NCBI RefSeq assembly: GCF_964355755.1
Contig: NC_092675.1
Coordinates: 15,823,312-15,887,311 of the forward strand
Direction of reading: 5' to 3'
Length of the DNA stretch: 64,000 nucleotides
Source of the DNA: Antedon mediterranea
Taxonomy: Eukaryota > Echinodermata > Crinoidea > Comatulida > Antedonidae
Numbering within the stretch: the stretch's first letter is position 1; every line of letters begins with the position of its first letter. Shown here piece by piece: positions 46,601 to 61,600 of the stretch. The position numbers were made by a program, and so were the translations under genes. Below the pieces are notes generated by a model that was given only the letters and a program-made list of their open reading frames with translations, searched no databases and was not told the DNA's origin.

Positions 46601-49600
46601 TTGCAGAAGATACTGGATATATATTATATATTATATTATTTTTATTCAACCTAAACAGTGTATGCTGACAATGAAGCGGCCCTCATGATGAGGGCCGTGT
46701 GGCTGTGTGTGTGCACACAGGTAAACCCCTACTCGAAACATGTGTTAGTAACATCATTTTACTTACATGGTATTACTTGCAGTAATCTATTCTTTGCTTT
46801 GTTTGGTTCTAGTGTCCCATCCTTTTGTGTTAAATGAGTATTTGGGATTTGCGTCACCCTCTAAAAGAAAAACAAACAATAGATCTATACTCTATGAAAA
46901 ATATCAAATAATCATGATAAAAAAAAATTAAACATTGTTATAGAGTACTTTAATTAGTATTCATATATATTTTAATAAAATATAAGACACACGCTATGTG
47001 ACATGTATTTCACATTCATTCTTGTTTTTCTTCTGAAGATCAATGTGTTTTCTTCTTACCCTAAATTCCAGTTCTAAGTTTGTGAAATCCGAGTCTGATT
47101 GCTTTATTACAAGATCAGACCACTTCTTTTGCATACTTGTTACATCTATTTCTGATTCTTTGTATTGATACTCTTCCATAAGTGCTTTATGTATAAAAAC
47201 ATACTGAACCTGTGGGAAACCAACATCATTTGGGTTACAATCAAATCAAAGTAAATAAAAAAAAAATGTAATATATCATTCTTGACCATAAAACATATAT
47301 TATTATTGTATTTATTCTATGACACTTACCCCTACTACCTCAGTCTCTCACCTCACTTATCCTCTTACAACAACTACTTAACAACTACCCTTCTGATAGG
47401 TACAAATCTGACCGATACCCTTTTAAGCTACCCCTCTGACAGCTACCCCTCTGACAACTACCCCTCTGACAGCTACCGCTCTGGCAACTACCCCTCTGAC
47501 AGCTACCGCTCTGATAGCTACCCCTCTGACAGCTACCGCTCTGATAGCTACCCCTCTGATAGCTACCTCTCTGACAGCTACCGCTCTGACAACTACCCCT
47601 CTGACAGCTACCGCTCTTACAGCTACCGCTCTTACAGCTACCCCTCTAACAACTACCCCTCTGACAGCTACCGCTCTGACAGCTACCCCTCTAACAACTA
47701 CCCCTCTGACAGCTACCGCTCTGACAGCTACCCCTCTGACAGCTACCCCTCTTCTGACAGCTACCGCTCTTCTGACAGCTACCGCTCTTCTGACAGCTAC
47801 CGCTCTGACAGCTACCCCTCTGACAGCTACCGCTCTTCTGACAGCTACCACTCTTCTGACAGCTACCCCTCTTCTGACAGCTACCCCTCTAACAACTACC
47901 CCTCTGACAACTACCCCTCCGACAACTACCCCTCCGACAACTACCTCTCTGACAACTACCGCTCTGATAGCTACCGCTCTGACAGCTACCGCTTTGACAC
48001 CTACCGCTCTGACAGTCACCGCTCTGACAGTCACCGCTCTAACAACTACCCCTCCGACAACTCCAGCTCTGACAACTACCACTCTGATAGCTCCAGGTCT
48101 GACAACTACCGCTCTATATATGCATTATTAATTTCTATAAATAAACATTACCTGTGACTGAACCAAAAGGTTTCTTTGTCCTCTAATCTTGGATACAAAC
48201 TTGTAAATATCTACTTGTTTTTCTGCTGCCATCTGGTCTAACATTGAATCAATTACAATGTAAGTACCTGTACGACCAACACCAGCACTAGAACAAGAAA
48301 ATGGAAAATAAGCGAGTGACATTTCATTTTTTTTGTCTTGTGTGGGTTCATCCCACCTTTATTATCATACTCTGTTAGAAATATTATATTTTTTCCTCTC
48401 GTTTATATGTTACAATTAGGTTAAAAGTAGTTTTAAAACTAAATTTTTATATAAAAAAACATCTCTAAGCTTATAGACATACATAGTCTTCTCTAGTATT
48501 TATAATCATAAACTGTGTTAGATAAATATTTATAGCAAGTGAACCCAATATCTATTTTCAAGCATCTGCAGTGGCGTATTGGTTTAGCACTCTTAAGGGG
48601 CCCTCTAATGGTGGGTAGTTGCATTAAGGCTTCTCGTGCTCTGGGGCCCTTTTAGCTCTGAGGGTCCTGGGTTTAGCCAGTGAGTGCTCATTGGTGTAAC
48701 GCCACTGATCATCTGTCATTATTATATATACACACTCTACTAGGAAATTCTTGATCAAATGACATAATAGTCTACAATACGACATTATAAAGGTTTGGGA
48801 ATGTGATAGAGGATTCTGTTTAATTTATTTATTTAGTTGATTTTATGATGTTCAGTCATGCAAAATTGACAGAAAATTTTTTTCAAACATGACAATATAA
48901 AAGGATTTGACAACAATACCTATTGGAGTGTCAATACCTATTAGAATCCTTTAAAAACATTTTGGAATTTATAAATCTGTTTTTTCAATATAAAGCAATG
49001 ATCATAATTCAATTACTACAAATGAAATCATCATCTTCAAGGCCTGTTTATATGATAAATGTATATTTAATTATCATCATTGTTTATCATGCATAATGTA
49101 ACCAGGCATTTAGACTTACCTGCAGTGTACTGTAAGTGGTCCAACATCTCCGTTCATTGTAGGCTTTGGAACCATCTGCCTGATGCGTTTGATGAATGAT
49201 AACATGGTATATGTATAATCAGGAATTCCAAAATCAGGCCAACCAATAAAATGGTACTGGTGGATAGATCTGGCTTCCTCATCATAGTCAGACTGTAAAC
49301 AAATAGTTTTATTTTTTATTTACTTAATGTCTTTAGGCATATGTGGCCAAAGATTACCAATACAGTAGTAGTAGTAATAGCTTAAGACCTTTATCATCTG
49401 CTCGGATTCTGACTTTTTTAATACATGATTTCATTCATTGCTGTGTCAATGCGCCATGAGCATCTCATTTTTTTTATGGAAACTGGTGCAATATAAGATT
49501 TCCTTATTATTAGTATATAGTTAAAATAGGTAGTAATTATCCCCAATGATACAGGGGCTATTTTGTGAATCAGTCCACCTACTCCAGGCAAACTGTGGAC

Positions 49601-52600
49601 CTACGGTTTATAGTCCTTATACTTCAATTTATATATTTTTTTTAATTTATGCATTTGGCCATTTGACTTGAATCAAAGAGTTATTATATTAACTAAGGAG
49701 TCAAATCCACACAAACACAGTCCAAAAAAAGAGGAGGACCATCTGATAACAAAAAGGTAAATACAAAAATTAGTATATGAACAATAAATTCAAAACGTAC
49801 ATTCTGGACACGGAATTTGCGTATGACGTACTCGCACGTTTTGACAGTATCTTCTAAAGTAATTGTGAATTGCTCAAACTCTTGGGAATCAGCGTCAGGC
49901 CAGTATTGCGCACATTTCTCCTGCAAAAATAATCCAAAAATAAAGATAAAACATTATAAATGTGTATCAAACTCAATTAAATAATAAAATGGACTATTAG
50001 TATTTGTTGTAACACAAATAAATAACTGAGCAAATATTTCTATTTATTGCACAAAACAAAAGGTTTAAAGGTTTGCATGGCGAATAAACACTAGTAAAGT
50101 TAGATTTGCGGTACACCTAGTGTTTTACTTCCTTTTAATCACATGCTAACTTGACTAAATAGCATATATCAAATAACTAGACTGAATATGTTCATACCCT
50201 TCCTTTCTCAAATGTCTTTGTAAGCATAACGATAGCAGGGGACCTTTGCTCCCATATCATTCGCCAGAAATCCACAACTGTTTCTTCTTTTGGTCCTATA
50301 GAGTAAATCAATATTTGTTACATTGTTTTTCTATTAATAAATACAAATTTTCTTTTTTATGATCCAATATTTTACGTTTTTACTCAAGCTTTCACTGGTT
50401 CTTTGACACAGTTTAATCATAAGTAATAAACGTAAGTTTAGGATTTTATTTAAACACATTGGATCATCAAAAAAGAAAATTTGCATTTATCAATACTATA
50501 CCTACAAAGATACACAGGTGAAACTTTTAACTAATGTCTTCTATTGAATTGAAAAAAAGAATTTAAATCATCACATGATTTCATAAGAAAGACATGTATT
50601 TGTGTAAACACGTACCTTGGGCAGCAATAAATTTATTACTGAAGTCATAGCCCTGTTGTGAAAGAAATAAGATATTTTAATTGGAATCTCTTCTCAAGTA
50701 TACTGTATACACTATGTATGGTTATCTATAAAAATTTATTCTTAGGGAGTGGACATTTAAAAATACCATAACATTTTTTTATATATTCAAAGGCCATGTC
50801 TATGAGTTAGGGTTGATAGGTAAAACGAAACAAAAATCTTACATCGACGTAACATGCATTAATATAGTCTGAACCAGGTTCTCCTTCAATCTCTGTGAGA
50901 ATTACACGGCTATGGTCATCTAAAGAAAATGGAAAAAAAAATGTTTTAGCAAAATCCAAACTAAAAATGATCAATGATAAACATCATTAAATGTAAAAAC
51001 CATAACCATGTTATCATATTACTGTCTATTTTCATCATACAGTTGTCAATAACAACAATGACATTGCTATATTTGACAATGACATTTTAACAGATAATTT
51101 TTCTCTTTTTTATTTTAAAATAATATAAATAAGAAAATTACAGGATGGGAAACCTATGCTTTCTCAACAAGATCTTATACGAGGTTAAGGTAATAGCATG
51201 ATTTGAACCACGGAATTGGTAAGCAAACATGTCAACCAGGAAGCCACAGTACCATTATCCTCACTGCATCATCACCTCCATAACAACTTTTCTTTCTTTT
51301 CTTTTCATTAAGGAGCTTTGATTTGCAATGACCGACAACTGTCTACATTATCAAACTAGTTTGACAAAAAAAGTTTGATGTGCCCAAATATGGTAGTGAT
51401 ATGCTTAAATATGGTAGTGATGATGTGACATCATCATGTCCATATATGGGCACATCACATTTTTTTTTTGTCACATAAAGTTTGATTGTGTAGACAGAGC
51501 TTTAGCTAGGTCATGTCAATTCATTGTGCACATGCAGGGCAGTTTTAGGTGGTTTCTAGATCCAGAAAACGGCCGACAATACATCACTTGACATGACCTA
51601 GTTAGGTTGTCAGTCTTCACAAATCAAAAGCTCAGTATCAATAGAACTGTACTGTATACTTACATGCTAAAATGTTGATATATCTATTCTTGCCCTTATT
51701 TTCAGGTATACTACTCGCTTCAGTTGTAATTGGTCTGGACGAAGCCGGTAATGACTATTAATCAACAAAATGTCATTAAAAAATTTAAATATACAATTAA
51801 AAAATGTCCATTTAGAAATAACATAAATATATAAATGTGAAATGCAGTCCGTGCATACAAACCCAACTCAAATAGTGTTGCATCATACACAACACAAACT
51901 TACCATGATTCAAATGGTTTTTGACAAATTCTTGTTATGCAGTTTTAATGCAGTTATTGTACCTTACATAAATAACCAATCTTGATTAATATGCTTCTAG
52001 ACTGGTCTTTAGAGGCCTGTACAGTGGTTTTTGATGAGTTAAGAGTTTTTTTTTAAGGTTAAAGTTGGTTGTGGATAAGACTCTGGAACAGTTCATACCC
52101 TAGGCAGCTGGATATATGGCATTTACAGGTATTATATTAAATAGATCAATGGTTGAGAGAAACTCTGATGCTGCTACCATTCCTGTTCCTGCCACTACTA
52201 ATCAAATATTTAGAAGCAACAGTTCAGAAATAGATCCTAGAATGGTAAAATGAGGCTTCCAAAATTGAGGGTAGGCGAAAATTCCAATTGTAATGTACTA
52301 CTCTTTCTGAAAATTCTCTGACATTATGTAATAACTTATTGGGATAGTTAATCAGTACAATTAGGTACCAGCCAGGTTAAGCAAAGCTGTTTCAAATATG
52401 CCCCATAACCATCTGAAAAAAACACCAACAGAAAAGTGCTAGAAAAAAGACATGAGTATTTTTCACTTTCATAGTAATTGTAGGCAGGAAATTAAATCAA
52501 ATATAACATATTTAATTCATATTCGAGAGGTATAGGCTATAGCTTCCAATATTCTGTAAATTTATCCTATTCAGTGGACTAGGCTAGAGCTTCCAACAGT

Positions 52601-55600
52601 ATGTAAACATACCATATTCAGAGGAACAGTGTGTAAAAATACCAGAAGAATATGAATTGATTAATTGATTGATAATTAGTACACAGTATCCAGGTTGTTA
52701 AACGCAGTGAATGTCTTAAAAATACCTGCAAGGTTGTTGATAAACATTTCAAAAGATACAGTAAAACAACGATCAACATGATATTCAAACATTGCTTAGA
52801 AAAGTTTGAAAACAAGGCACTGGTACAATCGGACAAGGAAAAAAAGAACACGTTGAAGGAAGACATTCCATGCTGTAACGCACTTGTGCAGCTCTCAACT
52901 ACATGCAAGATACCACAATTCCTCTTGGTTGGAAAAGGGTATTGCCAGAAGAAGTAAAGAAACCAAACACCAAAAAGGTAAAAATAACAAAACAAAGCAA
53001 TGACATAAAAAAAGGGAGAAAATCAACAGTATTGATTCATGCAAAGCAAGGTGCAAATCATAGGCCCACAATGTCACCTTGTACTCCTGGTTAAATAGTT
53101 TGTCGTTGTCCCTGTGTTTTTCTTCGAAGGTTTCCCCAAGTCTGTCTATTGCAATAGCTGGATATTCTAGAACAAAACAAATGAAGCTTAACTTGGAAAA
53201 GGAACGGGAATCAGTGTTACTGGTTAGGGACAATTTTAAATTTAGTTTTGTTTAAAAAAAACAAAACAATAAAATGAGATAAAGAAAGTACAAAATATTA
53301 ATCTGCGCACGGGATGGTTTGGTTATTTTAAAAATTGTCGATCAGTACGAAGCGAATGTACGCAGTATGCCCATGTTTTTCAATTTTAGTTGTAAACATC
53401 ATATTTATGTATATATTATATAGTATATGTAAACTGTGAATTCACTTTGATTCTTCTTGATTCATTAAAAAAAAATAAGCATCATCACCTTTTTTCATTT
53501 AAATTTAGCACATTGTTGCGAACATCAATTAAAATAAAATATAGGAGCTTCTTTTTTATGGTACAAAAATAATTGTTTGCAATAAGAATTGCATATTTAA
53601 TTTAAATATAAAAATTAAGTTTGTTAAAAGATAAAAAAAAATATTATATTGAAGTTTAAATGATAACTAACACAAACCTTGTATATAACCATCATTTTCC
53701 AAACTAAATTGTTCTTGTGGTGGACGGTTGCTGGGTCGTCTAAATATATTCCCAATTTCAACTCTTCTGTGCCTGTGAAGTGATAACAATAAATGAGTTT
53801 TAGTTTTAATGTAGAGCTTTAACAGTAGAATGAATGCCCAAAAAAGTTTCCTAAGGTTTAAGAGTAAAAGAAATTTAGTTACTGCAGTAACAGCAGTGAA
53901 ATAATGTTGTAATGGCAGGGGCGCAGCCAGCAAAGAATTAAAGGGGGGGTCAACCAATATGTGAGTATTTTGCGAGCGAAGCGAGCAACCATGGGCTGGG
54001 GGCCAGGGGGCCGCCAAGGGCCCCCGGTTGGGGTCCAGGGGGCGAAGCCCCCTGGAAGCTTTGGCGGTCTAGGGCAATCTAGATCATTTGAATCGGTTTA
54101 CGCACACACAAATATGACAATGTTAAACTGAAACCAAGAAAACAAAAAACAACTCTCATTTTCATTACAGAACATTTTTATATTCCAGGCTGCCACAGAA
54201 AAACACTTTTTTTCTTGCTTGTTTGTTGATTTGTGTAGAGAGGCTGTAAACTCAGAGGAGGAATTATTTGAATTCCTCCCTTTTCACCAATACAAAAGTT
54301 GCATGAAATGAACGTAGAGATGCAAAAGTTTGAAAAAAGAAATTAGAATGATAGCATGGAGGGAGTGATATTATTAAATGAGAACCGTAAGGTTAGAGTT
54401 CATACACTATGCAAGTCCAAGAAGCTATCTTGGCTCCGTGTGTATGTGAGACGCTTATCATACCCAGTACATACAATATTTTGTTTAAAAATATACCTAT
54501 TTTGTTCGAATGTATAGTATAGGTGATAGCTTATACATAATTGTAATAACTAACTTCTAAATTATTATCATACATTTTACGTTAGTTACTATAACGGCGC
54601 TCTTGACATCGCGTGATGCATCTTTTAACATAAGTTTGGAACATTCTTCTTGGCTTGGAGATAGAATTCGCGAATGACATTCTCTGTATTCTCTGTATTA
54701 ATGTTCATGTTAAAGTGTATGTTCATGAGGCACAATCCCGAAAGCTGCTCATAAGACATGTGATTCCCCAAACAGGTTTTCGTTCTCCATAAAGTCGAAA
54801 AACTCCGCTCAGCTTAAGCAGACGTTACGGGCATAGGCCTACGCGATTAGAAGAAGTGCACACACATTCGGGAACACATCTGGATCCGCTAATTTTACAC
54901 AGTCGCTTCCATCACTGAAGCTCGGAATGAAGATGTTCGTGTCTTGGCAGATCATCGTACCAAATTCAAGTTCCTTGAAGACTTCTTCAACATTACACTT
55001 CACGATAGACTCGGGTGCTACGCCAAATATTTTAAAGCATGGCCTGTTATCGGCAGAAAAACGGGTTTTTAACTCGGTTTGTAATCAAGAAGTTGATTTG
55101 GTAATACTGCTCGGTAGTAATCTTCCACAGTATCTCCAGGATGATTGATCTGTATTGTTGTCTCATGTTTTTATTTATTTTTTCAAAAAAAAGGGGGGGT
55201 CAGGACCCCCGTGACCCCCCCACTGGCTGCGCCCCTGAATGGTCCATAATGTAATTGTACCAAACATTCAGTGCATTTGATAAATAACAATTAATATTAA
55301 ACAACTAATGAATGTTTATGAGTGTGATGGGTTTTTGATTGATTGCAATTCATTGCACTCTCGCTGGAGCATGCGCAAAGCACAAAGCATTGTTGATATG
55401 ATGTCGTTAAGGGGTTGCGCTGTCTGGGCTCCAGTCAGTAAAAATCAAAACACACTGCACTATGTGGAGTGATTGGTAGGCCACATTTTATGTGACCAAC
55501 AATTGTTCAATCAAATGACTGGAATCTATTTACGTGTTATATAATACAAAATAACATACCTCATCAAAAAGCCAGCAAGAATGATGACAATAACAATCAG

Positions 55601-58600
55601 AAGTACAATAACAACAATGACTGCAACAAGTGGGGTATTGTCTCCTGTAATTACAGATACAAATATAAAAAACATGTTCAAACTTTTTTTTTTTTCACTT
55701 TTATCCATAAGAACACAATATTATCAAATCATTAAATACATAAAGTTTTTTCTTTTAACATCATTTATTTCGTAACTTTTCAATGAGTAGAACACCTTCT
55801 TTGGGATGCGTCTATTAATGGGACACGCCCATTAAGAGGACATGCGTATTAAGGGTACACACCTATTAAGGGGACACCTCTATTAAGGAGACACTTTCCT
55901 GTAAACTGAAAGAGGTAAATTATATGTGTTAACACTACGAAAACCCTATTCAAGGGAAACCACTATGAAGAAAGTGGACAATTTGTTTGGTTCCAAAGGT
56001 GTCTCCTTAATAGAGGAATTACTGCATTATAGGTGAATCTTTGGTGACTGAATAACATTTAATGCAATTGAAATATAAACTGGTTCGTATTATATTGCAG
56101 ATTTATAACTCAAAATACGACCTCTCTAAAACAAAGATGTCCAACCAGAGGGAGCTTTTTACTAAAAATTTCATTGTAACATTTTAAAAGGCATTCTACT
56201 AGCACGCACAATCTTATGATCCAACAATTGTTAATCTTGGTTTCCAATGCACAATCTGTTAGTCACTGAATACAAAGTATCCAATAGCTTTAAGCCTAAT
56301 TCTTTTATCTTTCATTTCAGGACCTGTTTCCCTGAAAGTTTTTTTATACACACTGATATTTTCTAGTTTTTGTCGCACAAACATTTTGTAGTTTTCAGTT
56401 TGAATCCAGCAACAGGTCCAGCAGTCTCAAAATTGCAATATTACATACTGTAATAATTACTAAAATGGAATTCAGAAAAACCACAGTGGTATATTTGAAA
56501 CTTGTTGTGAGGGCTAAATGTTTTAAAGTTTAAAATTGGTTGTTTTTTCACATGTTGTTTTAACACATTTGAGCATGCAACATGATGCATAATTTAAGTA
56601 TTTATGGAAAATATTAATACTCCGCTTTAATTGTTGATAAGTTTAATAAATAAAATGTAATAATTTGAGTTTCAACTGGCCATATTATGAGGATTTTATT
56701 GGATAAAAAATGTGCATGCACACTCAAATTAATTTGAATATGCAGTTAATAAATCATTCAATTAGGAGGAATCAGAAAATAGAACACAAATTAAAAAGTT
56801 GGAGATGAAGAATTGTTAAATATTTGTTATGGGGTTCAATTATTTCACATAAATTGCTGATCTATCATAGTCTAAAGTGGTAAATTACATGAATAATAAA
56901 TGATTATCGGCCAATTTATTTTGAGATATAGAGAGGAAGATATAGTTAAATATTGAAAAGAGGTAAAAAGAAAAGAAACACACAAGGATCCCAGTAATCT
57001 CTACAGAAAATTTGGAAGAAAATCCATGTATTTTTCTCCCAAATGACATCAATTTTACACCTTTTTCCATGGACCTTACACATTGTATGCTTCATTCTAA
57101 CAGAGGAATAGGCCTACAATTCACAGATATTTGAATCCAAACATAAATAGGTTTTATGAAAGAGTAATAAAGTAGTAATTTAATGACATTTAAAAATAGT
57201 AACCGGTAACATCAATCAGGTTAACCAAGCAGTCAAAATTGCATCATGAATAGTAGAACATAACATAAACAAATGTAATTATTTTGTTAAAATTTCTTGC
57301 AAAGCAATCAATAGGTTGACATACTCATTGGAGATCCAACTGATTTTCTGCTGCTTTCACCTGATTTCAAGATCATATAGATAAAGATTGAAAAATTACA
57401 ACAAATACTATATAATTATAATAAATACTATGTTTTTTATTATAACCGTATAACAAGCATGTAATAGATTTCTAAAGCTTTCTACACTATCAAACTTTAT
57501 GTGATGTGCCCATATACGGACATGATGTCATATCAGTACCATATTTGGGTATATCAATCATTGGTCAAAGCACAGTTTTTTTGATAGTGTAGACAAGGCA
57601 ATAACTTCATTCATATATTGTAGTAAATATTTTGGTCAATCTTTTGGCAGCACGCTATATATAGCGCAACTTACATGCCTCTATTCACTGTGGAGCACAG
57701 AGATCAATGTACCATATGAATTCACTACATGCACTGACACGCCATACCACACATTGTTCACAAACTTTGACTCATTATGGACAATATATATAAACATGTC
57801 TTAGGAATTGACTACACACAGTGCTACTTCAAGCCATGTATTGTTTTGTGTTGTGCGATTTTTTTTAAAAATATGAACACTATAAAAATGTGTTAGGTTT
57901 TGTTTATTATTGTTGGTGATAGAAATGGAATAGAGGAATATGTTGGTAAGCAAAACTTTAATGTGATTATTAAGATTGTAGAATAAATAAATTTACAACA
58001 TAGGAGGATTCATAAATGAAAGTGTATTGTATTAGTGGGACAAAAATAAAACACATTTCAGACGACAGTTTAGAAATGTTTATTAATTTTCCATATTAAT
58101 TAATTTACATATATAGTTGATTAAACAAAGAATTATTCTTAATTAATATAGAAACAAACAAAAAAGGAAAAACTTACTGCCAGTTGTTACTGGATCCAAA
58201 AGTTCACTAGATGCAGAGACCTAGAACAAAAGAAAAAAATGTGAAAAAGTGTTTAGGTATGAAATTTAAGAACATAAACATAATTTCATAAACATCTTCA
58301 TGTCGTACAACTACTCGTAACATTTTTTCTCAACTTTCTATCATCTAAAGTCGTAGTTAGTCATGCCTCGGGTCACATTCTATGGTCTTCGTACAGGTAG
58401 GCTACTACATCAGTACTTCTATGAATGGATGACTAGCCGGTGACAATAACGCTAGTTGGTCATACACAGTACCGTTTTTTATTTTACGATCATTCGGGAA
58501 ACCACCTCACGACAAGTAAATTGTATTCATTGTAATAAATTGATTATTTAAGTACAGTACTAGCGTGGACATTTTACCACAGCCTACCAATAGTATTTAT

Positions 58601-61600
58601 GACAATGAAAATAATAAGGCCAAAACATTGTTATGTTGCGCAAGCATAGGGTCAATAGGGTACAAATAAATCTGGTCTTAGTATTGTGGCGAGACACAAG
58701 CAACTGAAAGCCACATAAAAAACATTAAAATAAATAACTTCAATGATTTGTATCTGCTGCTATTTACAGGTAAATGTAATGCAAATTTTCTGGCCATCAA
58801 AACACTCAAAGATCGATGAACCTGGCTGTGCAGGTAATATTTCCAGGAATGAAAATCAATTAATTCAATTCATTTAATCATTTATTACCGAAACGACGGT
58901 CTGAGACAGAAACAAATTTTTTTTACTATTATGTAAAACTAAAAGATCAAAATCATTTATTACAAACCACATGGTGTTTTAATGAATTGGTAAAACATTG
59001 CCTGCATAGTCTGGTGAATAGTGTGTATCTTTTTTATTTTTGATTCCTTGTTGAGTGCTACTGTATGTTTTGTATTTTTTATATGCAATATTTTATTTTC
59101 AACTTCAATTTATTTATATAATGAATTGCGATAATAAAGTTCAAGTTCATGTAGAAACATAAACTTACCCGACCAACATAAGACCGAAGATATACTGTAT
59201 ATTTTGTACTACTTTTCAAACCTCCGTTGTAACCTTCAAGAATATTTGTTGAACGTTTCCGACCACTTGTCTGTAAATTGCAGGTAGTGGTCTTACCGCT
59301 TCCAATTGTGACTTCTTCCTCAAAATTCTCACTAAACAGACAGATAAAACAATCTTAAATAATATCTATATACTGTAAATCTTAAAAAAAGAAGAAAAAA
59401 AACATTGGTTCTGATATTGCTAAGATATAGAAATATAATCAAATTTTTATTTGAAATCCATTTTGAAGATTTCTGTACTTTTATATATACAGTAAATGTT
59501 AATTACACTATTTAGTTTTTATATATGGTGGTTCCCGAATGATCAGCTTTCGGTGGATCACCATCAGTTGTTTAAACAAACAAATAAGTACTAAATAAAA
59601 ATCAAGTGTACTTACTCATTAAACACTTCTGCAATATATGGTACATGTGGTCTGTCTTCAGCATTTTCATAACTTTGAAGTTTACTTTCTTCAGTATACT
59701 GATCCAATTGTAAGCTGTCCTTGACATCGGTTTCTTCCAACTGGATAACAACCACTGCATAACAGCTAAAATGATGAATATCTATATATAAATTTACGTA
59801 AGGGCAAAATTCGGTAAATCGCGCCTTACTTCTAGAATTTTTACTCGATGGTATATAAAGTTGGATCGTACTTTCGGTACTGATTTTAACCACCTGATGT
59901 AACCCTGTTTACTAATTAAATTGAGTTAGATAATTAGTTATTGACGATTAAAACGAATTTAGGTTCAACGATTTGCCCCAAATAGGGGTGTTTTCCGACC
60001 GTGGTATACACTGTTTAATGCATGTCCATCGTGAAAAATACCCGCATACAATAATACGAGGACGCTTCGCATTTTCCTATCTCCTCCTACGTTAACTGTT
60101 TTTAATGGCTGAAAACCGGTTGAACAGCTCGAGTACAGCATCATAATGTTGAAGACAGGCCGATTTTCTTTAAAAAATACTATTTTGATACATTTAATAT
60201 ACGTTTATACAAATGTATTGATTTGCAATGAATGGAACATTCCAAATTATTTGGTTTAACCATACTTGCATACCTCCATGGTTTAACACAAGTAGGTAAA
60301 TTTATAGACCCTTGGAGAATAAACAGAAATAGTATTGTAATGCTATACAATACTGCAAATAGGTATTAACCACTTTTGATCGCCATTTGAATCAAAAGTG
60401 TGTTGGTACTGTTAAATATAATATAAACAAATATACTAATAAACTTTATCACTGTGAGTGTGGGTAGCCCCTACTTTTAGATTAAACACATAATAATATA
60501 ATACTTTATTACTGTCAGTTGTTTCTCAACGTTTGTATTAATTAATAATTACAAAAATATAAACGTATTAGTGGTCTTTAAATGTACTTTACTATTTCAA
60601 TCGACCATAAGACAGTGACAGTTTTAATAAAGTATTAAATCGGAAATGTTTTACTCTATTTAGTGGTATATTATTTATAGGCCTATAAAAAAATTTTCGT
60701 TACTGAGAGTGGATAATAAAGAAATATATTAAAGAACCATTTAATATAAAGAATATATTAAAAAATTGTTCCTCTTTGTATCTATCCTCATCCCCAACGC
60801 TCAACTCTAATGTTAGATACAAAACCCTAAACTCTAATAGATACAAAATTGGGTTTGTTTAAATGAGTCCAAATAACAAATTTGGACTCATTTGTGACAA
60901 GTTTCTAGGTGCTAATTTTGGTTGACTACATAAATCATTGTGTCTATTTATTTGTTTCTGTAAAAGACAATGTTTTATAGTCCTGCCGTACGTACATTTG
61001 AAATCGCCAGTTTTTTTACGCTGAAATTACTATGTATTCGAGAACCATCTGTGGGCACGAACTAGATGGTACGCGAGCGAAGCGAGCGTACCGTCTAGTT
61101 TATAGTAATTAATAATTATTATTAACCATTATTACTAATAACAACTACCACACAGAACTTTAAACCAACAGAGAGCAATAACACCACTGCAGAATGTGAA
61201 ACAGATGATAAAACTGAAATACCAGTCTGAATCATCCTGCCATTCAAAGACCAGAAATATGCGAACTCGGTCAAGCGACAACTATGCCAAACTAAGTAAC
61301 AAGATCAACAAAAACATTGTCCCTGTATTCACAAGTAGAAAAGTTAACTAGATTTAATTTGTCACTATGACGAATTATAGGTTATATGCATTGATTTAAA
61401 TAAAGATAATTGATTTTAAGTGATATATTGATTGATTGATTTTGTCAGAATTATTTATAGTATATGAAGAGGATCCCAAGGTGAGACTTGATCTTGGTAC
61501 CTCGAATGCTATAGACACGAGCACAGACCACCGAGCCATACACAACTGACTAGAAGTTGAAGAAAGTTTCCTCCGTGTATTTACTATGAAGTAACCACTT

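Noticed and set aside
53072-53078. Alternative RPTP donor ATT|GTGGGC giving EYKVTL
   Set aside because: AAG|GTGACA with the TAG acceptor at 51,755 keeps phase and gives [17 protein letters not shown], which fits the family far better.
52618-53233. Minus-strand hydrophobic frames of 112-125 codons
   Set aside because: One is the D1 lead-in exon read on into its intron; the other is AT-rich intron sequence with no start-to-donor logic.
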